Shown: positions 40,187 through 49,168, counted from the stretch's first letter. The stretch: 64,000 nucleotides of DNA from Buttiauxella gaviniae (GCF_040786275.1 NZ_JBFMVT010000002.1:1116001-1180000); one strand, 5' to 3'. The notes: generated by a model from the sequence alone, not told the origin. Numbers and translations: made by a program.

Positions 40187-40605
40187 TGAGCAGTGGAACA
40201 TTGTTAGCCTTCGATTTTGGCACCAAAAGCATTGGTGTTGCGATTGGCCAACGCATTACCGGTACCGCACGCCCTCTTACCGCGTTAAAAGCGCAGGACG
40301 GCACACCAGACTGGAACGTAATCGAAAAAATCCTTAAAGAGTGGCAGCCCGATGAAGTTATCGTTGGCCTGCCGCTGAATATGGATGGCACCGAACAACC
40401 GCTGACCGTTCGGGCTCGCAAGTTTGCCAACCGCCTGCATGGGCGCTTTGGCGTTAAAGTCTCTTTGCAGGATGAGCGCCTTAGCACCGTTGAAGCACGT
40501 GCCGGGTTGTTTGAGCACGGCGGCTTCCGTGCTCTGAACAAAGGCAGCATTGATTCAGCTTCAGCCGTGATTATTCTTGAAAGCTGGTTTGACTATAATC
40601 CCTGA
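40186..40605 (+). CDS. yqgF: RNase H-fold protein YqgF/RuvX, putative pre-16S nuclease
   Basis: Member of the YqgF/RuvX family implicated in 16S rRNA 5'-end processing (pre-16S nuclease). It has 139 residues, one more than E. coli. The RuvC-like fold acidic residues are in [14 protein letters not shown] (near residue 9), [23 protein letters not shown] and SASAVIILE. Its start overlaps the yqgE stop. An ERIC-like remnant begins right at its 3' end. Confidence 0.95.
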   Translation: MSSGTLLAFDFGTKSIGVAIGQRITGTARPLTALKAQDGTPDWNVIEKILKEWQPDEVIVGLPLNMDGTEQPLTVRARKFANRLHGRFGVKVSLQDERLSTVEARAGLFEHGGFRALNKGSIDSASAVIILESWFDYNP

Positions 40606-40607
40606 TT

Positions 40608-40683
40608 TTACCCGTCATACTTCGAGCTGTGAGGGTGTTGGCTGCACTCGCTTACCCACAGCTCGAATGATTTAGGGTATAAA
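40608..40683. repeat. internally deleted ERIC element
   Basis: The ends ACCCGTCATACTTCGAG and GCTCGAATGATTTAGGGTAT match the termini of ERIC (127-bp enterobacterial palindrome), and GTTGGCTGCACTCG matches its interior; the central 50 or so bases are missing. Flanks TGATTTTA and TAAAATCA extend the palindrome. It lies between yqgF and hicB, so may serve as a bidirectional 3' structure. Confidence 0.72.
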
Positions 40684-40713
40684 ATCATCAAGGCGGAAAT
40701 CTCTAGCTGGCCG

Positions 40714-41157
40714 CTATTTTCGTTTAGCCTCAGTTAATTCATGCCTTGCCGCGACGGCCAGAAAATGGCTCCGATCGCGATAGCCCGATGCTGGCTGCTG
40801 CACACGGTTATCAATACGTTCCAGAAGCGCGTCCGGAAGCGAAATATTTATTCGCTGCTGTTTCCCTTCCAGGGCAGATAAATCGACATCCACCATCACC
40901 CATTGATTACAATGGGCGTAATCAGGATGAGCAGCATAAACAAAAGGCCCAGCATCTTTTATCAGGGTGATATCTACACCGCTTTTCACCATCATATCGG
41001 CAATCATTAAAATGGCTTCGCGCACTGTTACGGCAATTTCATCCTGATTATCCGCCGCTGAGACACAGCCAAATTTATCAACACACAACGCAGGCACAAC
41101 CAGACCATACGCTTCGTTCTCATTTGCAGGCATTTCCACACCAACAGAAAAAAACAT
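40714..41157 (-). CDS. hicB: HicB-family antitoxin
   Basis: 147-residue antitoxin partner of HicA. The N-terminal part is the partially degenerate RNase H-like HicB fold (YGLVVPALCVDKFGCVSAADNQDEI through about residue 75). The C-terminal part (INISLPDALLERIDNRV to the end) is a ribbon-helix-helix DNA-binding domain, typical of autoregulators. It starts 23 bp after the hicA stop with a strong GGAGG site. K-12 has no gene at this locus. Confidence 0.87.
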   Translation of the reverse strand: MFFSVGVEMPANENEAYGLVVPALCVDKFGCVSAADNQDEIAVTVREAILMIADMMVKSGVDITLIKDAGPFVYAAHPDYAHCNQWVMVDVDLSALEGKQQRINISLPDALLERIDNRVQQPASGYRDRSHFLAVAARHELTEAKRK

Positions 41158-41180
41158 GAGTTACCTCCGGGAGCGTGGGA

Positions 41181-41363
41181 TTAAATCCCCGCAAGTTTAC
41201 GAATAAATCTGACAGTGCCGATGGGTAAATCTTTTTTAGGATGTGGAACCGGGAACGTATTCCCTGTATTTGGCGACCACCCTATCCAGTGGCTGCCACC
41301 AGTGTTTCTGACGGGTTCGCATCCTGCGGCCTTCAGTTCTTTTATGAGATCAGAAGATTTCAT
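41181..41363 (-). CDS. hicA: HicA-family mRNA interferase toxin
   Basis: 60-residue toxin with the dsRNA-binding-like HicA fold. The ATG at 41363 follows AGGGGGAAGC. The catalytic histidine is H25 in TGGSHWIGW, then FPVPHPKKDLPIGTVRFIRKLAG, the family's typical C-terminus. The toxin gene precedes the antitoxin, the usual hicAB order. It would cleave mRNA/tmRNA when HicB is lost. The frame opens 17 codons earlier through a CA-rich tract, which is not coding. Confidence 0.88.
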   Translation of the reverse strand: MKSSDLIKELKAAGCEPVRNTGGSHWIGWSPNTGNTFPVPHPKKDLPIGTVRFIRKLAGI

Positions 41364-41388
41364 TGCTTCCCCCTGATCTGACAAAATC

Positions 41389-41414
41389 ATACACACGCAA
41401 ACACACACAAACAA
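41389..41414. repeat. CA-rich simple-sequence tract in hicA upstream region
   Basis: ATACACACGCAAACACACAC followed by AAACA forms a purine/pyrimidine alternating tract between the yggR stop and hicA. It lies where the hicA promoter/operator must be. Its role is unknown. Confidence 0.6.
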
Positions 41415-41417
41415 TAT

Positions 41418-42449
41418 TTACGATGGCCATTTTTCATCCTGCCAATCACGATGGTTATCTTGTTTCTCCCCAAGCCTTCCCTGCGCCCGCATTACCACCT
41501 CACTCTGCGCAAAACTCTGCATGCCATACTGCTGTCCGGTTTGTATCTGCCCCGGTAATTGATGCGTTTTCCCTTCGCGGATAAGACTCGCTATGGCGGG
41601 CGTATTCACCAGCAATTCATATAGTGCAACTCGGCCACCGTGAAGGTCTGGCACGAGTTTCTGCGCAAGCACCGCTTTTAAACTTCCTGCAAGCTGGCTA
41701 CGCACCATGTTTTTTTCCTCGGCGGGGAAAACGTCCACCAGCCGCTCCACTGCCTGTGCGGCCCCCCGAGTGTGAAGCGTCGCCAATACCAGATGCCCCG
41801 TTTCTGCGGCGGTCAGCGCAAGGCGGATGGTTTCGCTGTCGCGTAATTCCCCCAATAAAATAACATCCGGATCCTCGCGCAACGCAGCGCGTAATCCTGC
41901 CGCGAAAGAGTGACAATGCAGGCCGGGTTCTCGCTGTTGAATCAAACAGCGCTGTGAGTGGTGCACAAACTCAATTGGGTCCTCCAGGGTGAGAATATGC
42001 CCGTCCAGATTCTGATTAAGATGGTCCACCATGGCGGCAAGGGTGGTGGATTTCCCGCTGCCGGTGGCGCCGGTCACCAGAATTAAACCGTCAGGCAATT
42101 TGAGTAATTCGGGAATCAGCCCAGGGGCGTGTAGCGCATCAAGTTGTGGGCTGTGAGACGCCAGTAAACGCAAAGCGAGCGAGTACCCCTGCAACTGCCG
42201 GAAAGCGTTCGCTCGCAGGCGCATGCCTCCCTTTAGCGTGACCGCAAAATCCAGTTGCCCGTTATCTTTGAGGTGCTCTCTTTGCTCTTGAGTGATCCAG
42301 GCATCCAGCAGGGTATCGGGTTCGGGCGCACTTTCAGGCAGGTTTTCAAGCCGCCCTTGCCTGCGCCAGCGAGCAGGAAGCTTCGCGCACAGGTGTAGAT
42401 CAGAGGCGTTATGCTTTACACTAAGGGCCACAATTTCTTCGATATCCAT
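41418..42449 (-). CDS. yggR: PilT-like secretion ATPase YggR
   Basis: 343-residue type II/IV secretion ATPase homologue of E. coli YggR, with no pilin genes nearby. The ATG at 42449 aligns with the family; the frame opens more than 100 codons earlier but that part is the antisense of yggS. Walker A is GATGSGKSTTLAAM near residue 135, the Asp box is LTLEDPIEF, Walker B REDPDVILLGELRD, and the His box TGHLVLATLHTRGAAQA. Function in K-12 is unknown. Confidence 0.92.
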   Translation of the reverse strand: MDIEEIVALSVKHNASDLHLCAKLPARWRRQGRLENLPESAPEPDTLLDAWITQEQREHLKDNGQLDFAVTLKGGMRLRANAFRQLQGYSLALRLLASHSPQLDALHAPGLIPELLKLPDGLILVTGATGSGKSTTLAAMVDHLNQNLDGHILTLEDPIEFVHHSQRCLIQQREPGLHCHSFAAGLRAALREDPDVILLGELRDSETIRLALTAAETGHLVLATLHTRGAAQAVERLVDVFPAEEKNMVRSQLAGSLKAVLAQKLVPDLHGGRVALYELLVNTPAIASLIREGKTHQLPGQIQTGQQYGMQSFAQSEVVMRAQGRLGEKQDNHRDWQDEKWPS

Positions 42450-42464
42450 ATCACTTTCCAACCT

Positions 42465-43169
42465 ATGAACGAGATAGCGCACAATCTGGCACAGGTTCAG
42501 AATAAAATCCTGGCGGCAACTGAACGCTGCGGCCGTGCTCCAGAAGAAGTTACTTTGCTTGCAGTAAGCAAAACTAAGCCTGCGAGCGCCATCGCAGAAG
42601 CGATAGAGGCCGGGCAGCGCGCCTTCGGTGAAAACTACGTCCAGGAAGGCGTGGATAAAATTCGCTACTTTGCCGAAAACGGAGAAGTCGAGCTGGAATG
42701 GCACTTTATCGGCCCATTGCAGTCGAACAAAAGTCGCCTGGTGGCGGAGCATTTTGACTGGTGTCATACCGTTGATAGGTTACGCATTGCCGCTCGCCTG
42801 AGCGAACAGCGCCCGGCTGAACTGTCGCCGCTTAACGTACTGATTCAAATAAATATCAGCGATGAACAAAGCAAATCCGGTATTACGCTGAGCGAACTTG
42901 ATGCTCTTGCAGCAGAGGTCGCAGCACTTCCGGGTTTGCTGTTACGAGGTTTAATGGCAATTCCTGCCCCTGAACCTGATTACGAGCATCAGTTAGCGGT
43001 TTGCCAGAAAATGGCCGACGCTTTCACATCGCTCAAAAACCGTTATGCAACGGTTGATACGTTGTCCCTGGGCATGACCGATGACATGGACGCCGCGATT
43101 GCCGCAGGCAGCACCATGGTGCGCATTGGAACCGCTATTTTCGGCGCGCGGGATTACTCCGCTCGCTAA
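42465..43169 (+). CDS. yggS: PLP homeostasis protein YggS
   Basis: PLP-binding protein (PLPBP/PROSC family) that keeps vitamin B6 and amino-acid pools balanced and has no known enzymatic turnover. The ATG at 42465 gives 234 residues, as in E. coli. The PLP lysine is K36 in LLAVSKTKPASAI; the phosphate site is near SMVRIGTAIFGAR-like residues at the end (TMVRIGTAIFG). It heads the plus-strand run yggS-yggT-yggU-rdgB-hemW and begins only 15 bp from the divergent yggR ATG. Confidence 0.96.
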   Translation: MNEIAHNLAQVQNKILAATERCGRAPEEVTLLAVSKTKPASAIAEAIEAGQRAFGENYVQEGVDKIRYFAENGEVELEWHFIGPLQSNKSRLVAEHFDWCHTVDRLRIAARLSEQRPAELSPLNVLIQINISDEQSKSGITLSELDALAAEVAALPGLLLRGLMAIPAPEPDYEHQLAVCQKMADAFTSLKNRYATVDTLSLGMTDDMDAAIAAGSTMVRIGTAIFGARDYSAR

Positions 43170-43193
43170 CCATTCTAATTATTGAGGAACGCC

Positions 43194-43748
43194 ATGCTGA
43201 CGTTGACTTTCCTGGTCAAGACACTGATTGAACTGTATGTGATGGTGCTGTTAATTCGCATCTGGATGCAGTGGTCACGTTGTGATTTTTATAATCCTTT
43301 TGCACAATTTATCGTCAAAATTACTCAGCCGATTGTTGGGCCGTTGCGCCGGGTAATTCCGTCTATTGGGCCGATTGATACTTCTTCCCTGCTGGTGGCG
43401 TTTATTCTCACCACGCTGAAGTATCCGATTCTGCTGCTGATTCAGGTGGGCGCCCTGTCGCTTGACCCAATGAATCTGCTGGTTGGTTTGTTATCACTGC
43501 TGAAATCTGCCGGTACGCTAGTGTTCTGGGTGATTATTATCCGTTCGCTGATGAGCTGGATTAGCCAGGGCCGCAGCCCAATCGAATATGTTCTGATGCA
43601 AATGACCGAGCCAATGATGGCACCGATTCGCCGTATTATTCCTGCTATGGGCGGCATCGATTTCTCTGCAATGGTGGTGATTTTGATCCTCTATGCATTG
43701 AATTACCTTGGCATGGATCTGTTCCCGGGGCTGTGGTATTTGCTGTGA
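43194..43748 (+). CDS. yggT: YggT-family membrane protein
   Basis: 184-residue inner-membrane protein with two YGGT repeats, each a helix pair with the motif IRIWMQW.../[15 protein letters not shown] and R-rich [26 protein letters not shown]. The ATG at 43194 follows TTGAGGAA. The family is linked to osmotic and potassium tolerance in some bacteria; the exact role is open. Its stop overlaps the yggU start. Confidence 0.93.
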   Translation: MLTLTFLVKTLIELYVMVLLIRIWMQWSRCDFYNPFAQFIVKITQPIVGPLRRVIPSIGPIDTSSLLVAFILTTLKYPILLLIQVGALSLDPMNLLVGLLSLLKSAGTLVFWVIIIRSLMSWISQGRSPIEYVLMQMTEPMMAPIRRIIPAMGGIDFSAMVVILILYALNYLGMDLFPGLWYLL

Positions 43749-44035
43749 GTGCAGTAAGTCTTAGCGCCGACGGGCTGGTTTTACGGCTGTATATTCAGCC
43801 GAAAGCCAGCCGCGACAGCATTATCGGGCTGCATGGCGACGAGCTAAAAGTCGCCATCACCGCCCCACCGATTGACGGCAAAGCCAACGCCCACCTGGTA
43901 AAATATCTGGCTAAACAGTTTCGCGTCGCCAAAAGCCAGGTGTTGGTTGAGAAAGGCGAACTGGGCCGTCATAAGCAAATTAAGATTATCGACCCGCAAC
44001 ACATCCCGACGGAAGTCGCGGCATTGCTCGAATAA
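43745..44035 (+). CDS. yggU: UPF0235/DUF167 family protein YggU
   Basis: 96-residue protein, E. coli length. It uses a GTG start at 43745 overlapping the yggT stop (GTGA), giving [13 protein letters not shown]; a GTG four codons earlier is less family-like. The conserved core [20 protein letters not shown] and [20 protein letters not shown] is present. Function unknown. Confidence 0.92.
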   Translation: MSAVSLSADGLVLRLYIQPKASRDSIIGLHGDELKVAITAPPIDGKANAHLVKYLAKQFRVAKSQVLVEKGELGRHKQIKIIDPQHIPTEVAALLE

Positions 44036-44052
44036 TTTCACAGGAATTCACT

Positions 44053-44646
44053 ATGCAAAAAGTTGTCCTCGCGACCGGCAATGCCGGAAAGGTGCGCGAA
44101 CTCGCTGATTTACTCGGCGATTTTGGCCTGGATGTAGTGGCACAGACAGAACTCGGCGTGGAATCAGTTGAAGAAACCGGCCTGACGTTTATTGAGAACG
44201 CGATTCTGAAAGCCCGCCACGCTGCACAGGTGACCGGTTTACCGGCGATTGCCGATGATTCTGGTTTAGCTGTAGACGTGCTGGGCGGTGCGCCGGGGAT
44301 CTACTCCGCGCGTTACGCGGGCCTTGATGCCTCTGATCAACAGAACCTGGAAAAGCTGCTGGTGGCGCTGAAAGATGTGCCTGACGAGCAGCGCAAAGCG
44401 CGTTTCCACTGTGTGCTGGTGTATATGCGTCATGCTGAAGACCCAACGCCGCTCGTGTGTCACGGCAGTTGGGAAGGCCAGATTACTCGCGAATCAGCGG
44501 GGGCCGGCGGCTTTGGCTACGACCCGATTTTCTTTGTCCCGAGCGAAGGCAAAACTGCCGCAGAACTGACTCGAGACGAAAAACGCGCGATTTCCCATCG
44601 TGGACAAGCGCTAAAACTGTTACTGGAAGCAATGAAAAATGGCTAA
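44053..44646 (+). CDS. rdgB: dITP/XTP pyrophosphatase RdgB
   Basis: Hydrolyses non-canonical purine triphosphates (dITP, XTP), keeping deaminated bases out of DNA. It has 197 residues, as in E. coli. It shows the N-terminal [15 protein letters not shown] loop, the metal-binding [24 protein letters not shown] and the C-terminal [16 protein letters not shown]. It overlaps hemW by 8 nt. Confidence 0.97.
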   Translation: MQKVVLATGNAGKVRELADLLGDFGLDVVAQTELGVESVEETGLTFIENAILKARHAAQVTGLPAIADDSGLAVDVLGGAPGIYSARYAGLDASDQQNLEKLLVALKDVPDEQRKARFHCVLVYMRHAEDPTPLVCHGSWEGQITRESAGAGGFGYDPIFFVPSEGKTAAELTRDEKRAISHRGQALKLLLEAMKNG

Positions 44647-45775
44647 TTTGCCGCCACTGAGTCTCTATATTCACATCCCGTGGTGCGTGCAGAAGTGCCC
44701 CTACTGTGACTTCAATTCTCATGCACTTAAAGGCGACGTGCCGCACGACGAGTATGTCGCCCATCTGCTGCGCGATCTGGATAACGACGCGCCAATGGCG
44801 CAAGCACGTGAAATAAAGACTATTTTTATTGGTGGCGGAACGCCGAGCCTGCTTTCCAGCGAGGCGATGCAAACCCTGCTCGACGGCGTGCGTGCCCGTC
44901 TGCCGTTGGCAGCAGATGCAGAAATTACCATGGAAGCCAACCCTGGCACGGTAGAAGCAGACCGTTTTGTTGGCTACCAGCGCGCGGGTGTGAACCGAAT
45001 CTCCATCGGCGTGCAGAGTTTCAGCGAGCCTAAACTCAAACGTCTGGGGCGTATTCATGACTCTGGCGAGGCAAAACGCGCGGCGAACCTGGCGAGCGGG
45101 TTAGGCTTACGCAGCTTTAACCTGGATTTAATGCACGGCCTGCCGGATCAATCCCTTGAAGAGGCGCTGGACGATTTGCGCCAGGCAATTGAACTCAATC
45201 CCCCGCATCTTTCCTGGTATCAGCTAACCATTGAGCCAAATACGCTATTTGGCTCACGCCCGCCAAAATTGCCGGACGACGATGCGCTGTGGGATATTTT
45301 CGAGCAAGGCGACAAATTGCTTACGGCCGCAGGCTATCAGCAATACGAAACCTCGGCCTACGCCAAACCGGGCTATCAGTGTCAGCATAATCTGAACTAC
45401 TGGCGTTTTGGTGACTATCTGGGGATTGGCTGCGGGGCGCACGGCAAAGTGACATTCCCGGACGGGCGTATTTTGCGCACCGCTAAAACACGCCATCCGC
45501 GCGGTTATATGGAAGGGAAATATCTCGATCGCCAGCACGATGTGGAACAGGCAGACAAACCGTTTGAATTCTTTATGAACCGTTTCCGCCTGCTGGAAGC
45601 CGCGCCGCGGAATGAATTTAGTCTTTATACCGGGCTGGATGAGTCAGCAATTCGTGCGCAACTGGATGAGGCTATTACCAAAAATTATCTGGTTGAGACG
45701 CCGGAATACTGGCAGATCACCGAGCACGGTAAGCTGTTCCTCAACTCATTGCTGGAGCTGTTTTTGGCTGAGTAA
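44639..45775 (+). CDS. hemW: heme chaperone HemW (radical SAM)
   Basis: Radical SAM protein related to coproporphyrinogen dehydrogenase; HemW binds and transfers heme rather than oxidising coproporphyrinogen. It has 378 residues, as in E. coli. The iron-sulphur motif CVQKCPYC is at 16-23, with GGGTPSLL and the SAM motif SIGVQSF further on. It lacks the fourth cysteine of HemN. It is the last gene of the 65-min-like segment; K-12 continues with yggM and ansB, absent here. Confidence 0.96.
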   Translation: MANLPPLSLYIHIPWCVQKCPYCDFNSHALKGDVPHDEYVAHLLRDLDNDAPMAQAREIKTIFIGGGTPSLLSSEAMQTLLDGVRARLPLAADAEITMEANPGTVEADRFVGYQRAGVNRISIGVQSFSEPKLKRLGRIHDSGEAKRAANLASGLGLRSFNLDLMHGLPDQSLEEALDDLRQAIELNPPHLSWYQLTIEPNTLFGSRPPKLPDDDALWDIFEQGDKLLTAAGYQQYETSAYAKPGYQCQHNLNYWRFGDYLGIGCGAHGKVTFPDGRILRTAKTRHPRGYMEGKYLDRQHDVEQADKPFEFFMNRFRLLEAAPRNEFSLYTGLDESAIRAQLDEAITKNYLVETPEYWQITEHGKLFLNSLLELFLAE

Positions 45776-45788
45776 TTCTGTTGTAAAT

Positions 45789-45814
45789 GGCGGGTGGCGC
45801 TGCGCTTACCCGCC
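45789..45814. repeat. REP-like palindrome at the hemW/setA junction
   Basis: GGCGGGT/ACCCGCC stem with a GC-rich inner part (GGCGCTGCGCTT), followed by CTACAC, resembles a single enterobacterial REP unit. It lies exactly where gene order switches from the hemW segment to the setA segment. Confidence 0.6.
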
Positions 45815-45858
45815 CTACACAACCCAGTCCACCCGAAATTATTTTTAATTACAAAAAC

Positions 45859-47037
45859 TTAAATATTCTTCACTCTACTAGTCAAAATCAGCGCCAGCAC
45901 CGCAAGCCCGGCAATCAGCCAATATACCGAATAGTGGCCAAAACTTTCCGCCAGGGCGCCCTGAAGAACCCCCGCCAGAATCACGCCCGTCGAAATGCTA
46001 TTGGTAAATAACGTGGTCGCAGAACCCGGTCTGCCCGGCATTAAATCCTGGAACCACAGCATGCCGATACCGGCGACAATCCCGATAAATACCGCGTTAA
46101 AGAGCTGGAGTAATATCAGCGCCGTGTGGCTGTGGAACAGAATCAGCCCCACATAGAACAGCACGCCCGCCGCCACCGCAATCACCATCATACGGCGTTT
46201 CCCAAAACGCTTCACGTAGTAACCTGCAAGGATCATCGCTGGGATCTCAAGGCCCGCCGCCGTTCCCATCAGAAGCCCGGCTAACGATTCCGGCAGCCCT
46301 AAATCGGTACTGATCCACAGCGGCATATCGATGATGTACATGGTGTTGCAGGTCCACATCAGCATGGAGGCGATAAATAGCATGCGTACGTTTTTATCTT
46401 GCCAGCCGCTGACCTGCGTGAGCGCCACATCTGCAGGCTGCTCAATTCTCTTAACCGAAGGGAGGGCGAAAAAGATAAGCGCCAGCGAGATAACAAAAAT
46501 CCCCGCAGCGATAAGAAACATGGTGGTAAAACCGTAATTTAGCGCCAGCATAAACGACAGCGGCGGGCCAATAACCCAGGCAAGCGAAAGCTGCGCACGC
46601 ATGATTGAGCTGAACATCACCACTTCGCGCGCCGAGTTATCCGCATACTCCCGAGCCAGGGCAAAAATTTGCGGCATCGCGGTGTTAGCAATAGAGGCGA
46701 ACATCACGCCAATAGTGATTAACGTCAGGTAGTGGCGGTTAAAAGCAAAGAGCACGCAGTTTGCCACGGCCATTACGCAGCAAACCATAATCAGTTTGCG
46801 CCTGTCACCCCGGCTGTCGGAACGCTTCGCCAGCATCAGGCTGACTAAAATACCGGCGATAGCATTAACGGTGTAAAACAACCCGACCCAAAATGGCCGC
46901 ACTTGCACTTCACGCGTTAAAAAAAGGCTAAGAGTGGGAGCCTGCAACGCGCCCGCAATCCCCATCATAAAAGCCACTACCATGAATGCAGCGTACACCG
47001 GATTAAGGCGTCGTCCTTGTGTCAAAAACCAGGCCAT
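45859..47037 (-). CDS. setA: sugar efflux transporter SetA
   Basis: MFS exporter for glucosides/galactosides and analogues, linked to glucose-phosphate stress. It has 392 residues, as in E. coli. About twelve helices are visible, with MFS motifs LAKRSDSRGDRRKL, RAQLSLAWVIGPPLSFM and YYVKRFGKRRMMV, and the cytosolic PGRPGSATTLFTNS segment. It lies downstream of sgrS on the same strand; in E. coli it is cotranscribed with sgrS. A short ERIC-type element sits in the gap. Confidence 0.96.
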   Translation of the reverse strand: MAWFLTQGRRLNPVYAAFMVVAFMMGIAGALQAPTLSLFLTREVQVRPFWVGLFYTVNAIAGILVSLMLAKRSDSRGDRRKLIMVCCVMAVANCVLFAFNRHYLTLITIGVMFASIANTAMPQIFALAREYADNSAREVVMFSSIMRAQLSLAWVIGPPLSFMLALNYGFTTMFLIAAGIFVISLALIFFALPSVKRIEQPADVALTQVSGWQDKNVRMLFIASMLMWTCNTMYIIDMPLWISTDLGLPESLAGLLMGTAAGLEIPAMILAGYYVKRFGKRRMMVIAVAAGVLFYVGLILFHSHTALILLQLFNAVFIGIVAGIGMLWFQDLMPGRPGSATTLFTNSISTGVILAGVLQGALAESFGHYSVYWLIAGLAVLALILTSRVKNI

Positions 47038-47087
47038 GCGGAAAGATCCTTTTGCTTGAGCGGGTGATTAAATTGCAAGCTCTCAAC

Positions 47088-47147
47088 TATACCCTAACTT
47101 ATTCAAGTTACAGCCAACACCCCTGCAGCTTGAAGAATGACGGGTAT
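47088..47147. repeat. internally deleted ERIC element between SgrS and setA
   Basis: ACCCTAACTTATTCAAG and CTTGAAGAATGACGGGTAT match the two ERIC ends and AGCCAAC matches the interior; the middle of the full ERIC is missing. It is about 60 bp and folds back on itself. It overlaps the end of the SgrS terminator tail and precedes setA. Confidence 0.7.
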
Positions 47148-47403
47148 AAAAAAGCCAGCAGTAATAATCTGCTGGCCTGGTGAATTCACCAATACTCAGT
47201 CACACATGTATAGGTGAGTTAGTGCTTCACAGTCGCGGGGGTTGTCATCTCCCACTGCATTAAGTCTTCGAGCATCCTCAGACGTTGCGATGCTGTCAGG
47301 CGAGCCAGCCATCCAGCAGAAACACTTTGTGTTGCGGCAAAATACTGTTGATAAAACTTAACCACTGGCGACCGTTTCATATGCACCTCCTCACTTTCAA
47401 CGT
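47146..47403 (-). ncRNA. sgrS: small RNA SgrS
   Basis: Hfq-dependent RNA made under glucose-phosphate stress that silences ptsG and other mRNAs. The seed region is conserved at 47187-47205 (minus strand GTGTGACTGAGTATTGGTG), identical as far as I recall to the E. coli ptsG-pairing block. The terminator GCCAGCAG/CTGCTGGC with U run is at 47148-47176. The 5' end near 47403 is inferred from position relative to sgrT. It is about 258 nt, longer than the 227 nt of E. coli. SgrR, encoded divergently, is its activator. Confidence 0.85.
47219..47380 (-). CDS. sgrT: SgrS-encoded glucose uptake inhibitor peptide SgrT
   Basis: 53-residue peptide within SgrS that in E. coli blocks the glucose PTS permease PtsG. 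Conserved residues FYQxYF, WLA, QRLRMLEDLMQW are visible. The E. coli peptide has 43 residues; this one has about five extra N-terminal residues (KRSPV), some inner ones and a longer C-terminal tail. Its ATG at 47380 has a strong GAGGAGG site. The frame extends upstream through the promoter but that is not coding. Confidence 0.82.
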   Translation of the reverse strand: MKRSPVVKFYQQYFAATQSVSAGWLARLTASQRLRMLEDLMQWEMTTPATVKH

Positions 47404-47468
47404 TGATGATTATTGACGTAATATGAGGAAAGTTAAATTGATGAGTTTCTGGCGGGAGTTCCTCTTTT

Positions 47469-49127
47469 ATGTCTTCAGGTCGTCTGCAACAACAGTTCAT
47501 ACGCTTATGGCAATGCTTTGAAGGCAAGCCGCAGGAAACGACGTTAAATGATTTAGCCTCGCTGCTGAATTGTTCCCGGCGCCATATGCGGACTTTACTC
47601 AGCGCGATGCAGGAAAAAGGTTGGCTCAGTTGGAAAGCGGAAGCCGGCCGCGGCAAGCGCTCACAGCTTGAATTCCTTTATACCGGCCTTGCACTCCAGC
47701 AGCAGCGGGCAGAAGATCTTCTCGAGCAGGACAGGATCGATCAGCTCGTACAGATAGTGGGCGATAAAGCCGCAGTTCGTCAGATGTTGATCTCCCATCT
47801 TGGGCGTAGCTTCCGCCAGGGGCGGCATATTCTGCGCGTTCTCTACTATCGCCCCCTGCTCAATCTGTTGCCTGGCTCGGCGTTACGCCGTTCAGAAACC
47901 CATATTGCCCGGCAAATTTTCAGCGGATTGATCCGAATAAATGAGGAAAATGGGGAACTGGAAGCGGATATTGCGCACCACTGGCAGCAAATTTCCCCCT
48001 TACACTGGCGCTTTTATTTGCGCCCCGGCATTCATTTTCACCATGGCCGCGAACTGGACATGCTGGATGTCGTGACATCGCTGCAACGTATTAATGCCCT
48101 GCCGCTCTACTCACACATTACGCAAATTACCTCGCCAACCGCGTGGACGTTAGATATCACGCTTTCGCAACCGGATAACTGGTTGCCGTGGTTGTTGGGC
48201 AGCGTGAACGCAATGATCCTGCCCCGTGAATGGCAAACGTTAAACAATTTTGCCCGCCAGCCGGTCGGTTCTGGCCCGTATTCCGTGGTGCGCAATAACA
48301 CCAATCAGCTAAAAATTCAGGCTTACGATGATTACTTTGGCTATCGCGCATTAATTGACGAGGTGAATTTCTGGGTGTTACCGGAGATCGGCGAGGAAGT
48401 CAGTTGCGCAGTGCAATTATCCGGGATGCCTGATAGCGAGAAAGCGGTTGAGAGCCGTCTTGAAGAAGGCTGTTACTACATTTTGTTTGATAGCCGCTCT
48501 CAATGCGGCAGCAATAAAGAGGTGCGCCGCTGGCTGAGCCACATTCTGGCCCCCATTCATCTGCTGTATAGCGCAGGCGAACAAAATCAGCAGTACTGGT
48601 TCCCGGCCTATGGTTTGCTCCCACGCTGGCACCATACGCGCCCGCAGCCGGTTCTTGAGAAACCCGCCGGGCTGGAATCCGTCACGCTGACGTTTTATCG
48701 CGATCACGTCGAGCACCGCGTGATCAGTAAAGTGATGGAAGCGTTGCTGGCGCGGCAAGGCGTTAAACTTATCGTCGAGGAAGTGAGTTATGAAGAGTGG
48801 CATCAGGGCGATGCGGAAAGCGATATCTGGCTAAATAGCGCAAACTTTACCTTGCCGCTGGAATTTTCCCTTTATTCACATCTTTATGAAGTGCCGCTGA
48901 TTCAAAAATGTATCTCGATGGATTGGGAAACGGATACCCGTAAATGGCATAACGGCGAACTTTCTCTCCCGGAGTGGTGCCAGCAGCGCGTTGAAAATAA
49001 TGATATTTTGCCCCTCATTCACCACTGGCTGCGTATCGAAGGGCAACGCAGTATGCGCGGTGTGAGGATGAATACCTTGGGGTGGTTCGACTTTAAATCC
49101 GCGTGGTTTGCGCCACCGGAACCGTAG
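47469..49127 (+). CDS. sgrR: sugar-phosphate stress regulator SgrR
   Basis: Transcription factor that senses glucose-phosphate stress and activates sgrS. It has 552 residues, one more than E. coli. The N-terminal winged helix (about 1-110, with [23 protein letters not shown]) is followed by a solute-binding-protein-like domain resembling SBP_bac_5 (about 150-545). It lies head to head with sgrS, whose promoter must sit in the 65-bp gap. Unusually, it ends without a clear terminator before the thi riboswitch. Confidence 0.96.
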   Translation: MSSGRLQQQFIRLWQCFEGKPQETTLNDLASLLNCSRRHMRTLLSAMQEKGWLSWKAEAGRGKRSQLEFLYTGLALQQQRAEDLLEQDRIDQLVQIVGDKAAVRQMLISHLGRSFRQGRHILRVLYYRPLLNLLPGSALRRSETHIARQIFSGLIRINEENGELEADIAHHWQQISPLHWRFYLRPGIHFHHGRELDMLDVVTSLQRINALPLYSHITQITSPTAWTLDITLSQPDNWLPWLLGSVNAMILPREWQTLNNFARQPVGSGPYSVVRNNTNQLKIQAYDDYFGYRALIDEVNFWVLPEIGEEVSCAVQLSGMPDSEKAVESRLEEGCYYILFDSRSQCGSNKEVRRWLSHILAPIHLLYSAGEQNQQYWFPAYGLLPRWHHTRPQPVLEKPAGLESVTLTFYRDHVEHRVISKVMEALLARQGVKLIVEEVSYEEWHQGDAESDIWLNSANFTLPLEFSLYSHLYEVPLIQKCISMDWETDTRKWHNGELSLPEWCQQRVENNDILPLIHHWLRIEGQRSMRGVRMNTLGWFDFKSAWFAPPEP

Positions 49128-49168
49128 AGCTTTCGCAACATTCACAAAGTCATTACAATGCACGCGTT

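Noticed and set aside
42450-42767. N-terminal extension of yggR by about 106 codons
   Set aside because: The extension is antisense to yggS and absent from the family; the ATG at 42449 aligns with the PilT-like start.
47381-47656. N-terminal extension of sgrT by about 90 codons
   Set aside because: It runs through the sgrS promoter and antisense into sgrR; the short SgrT start is supported by similarity and a strong ribosome site.
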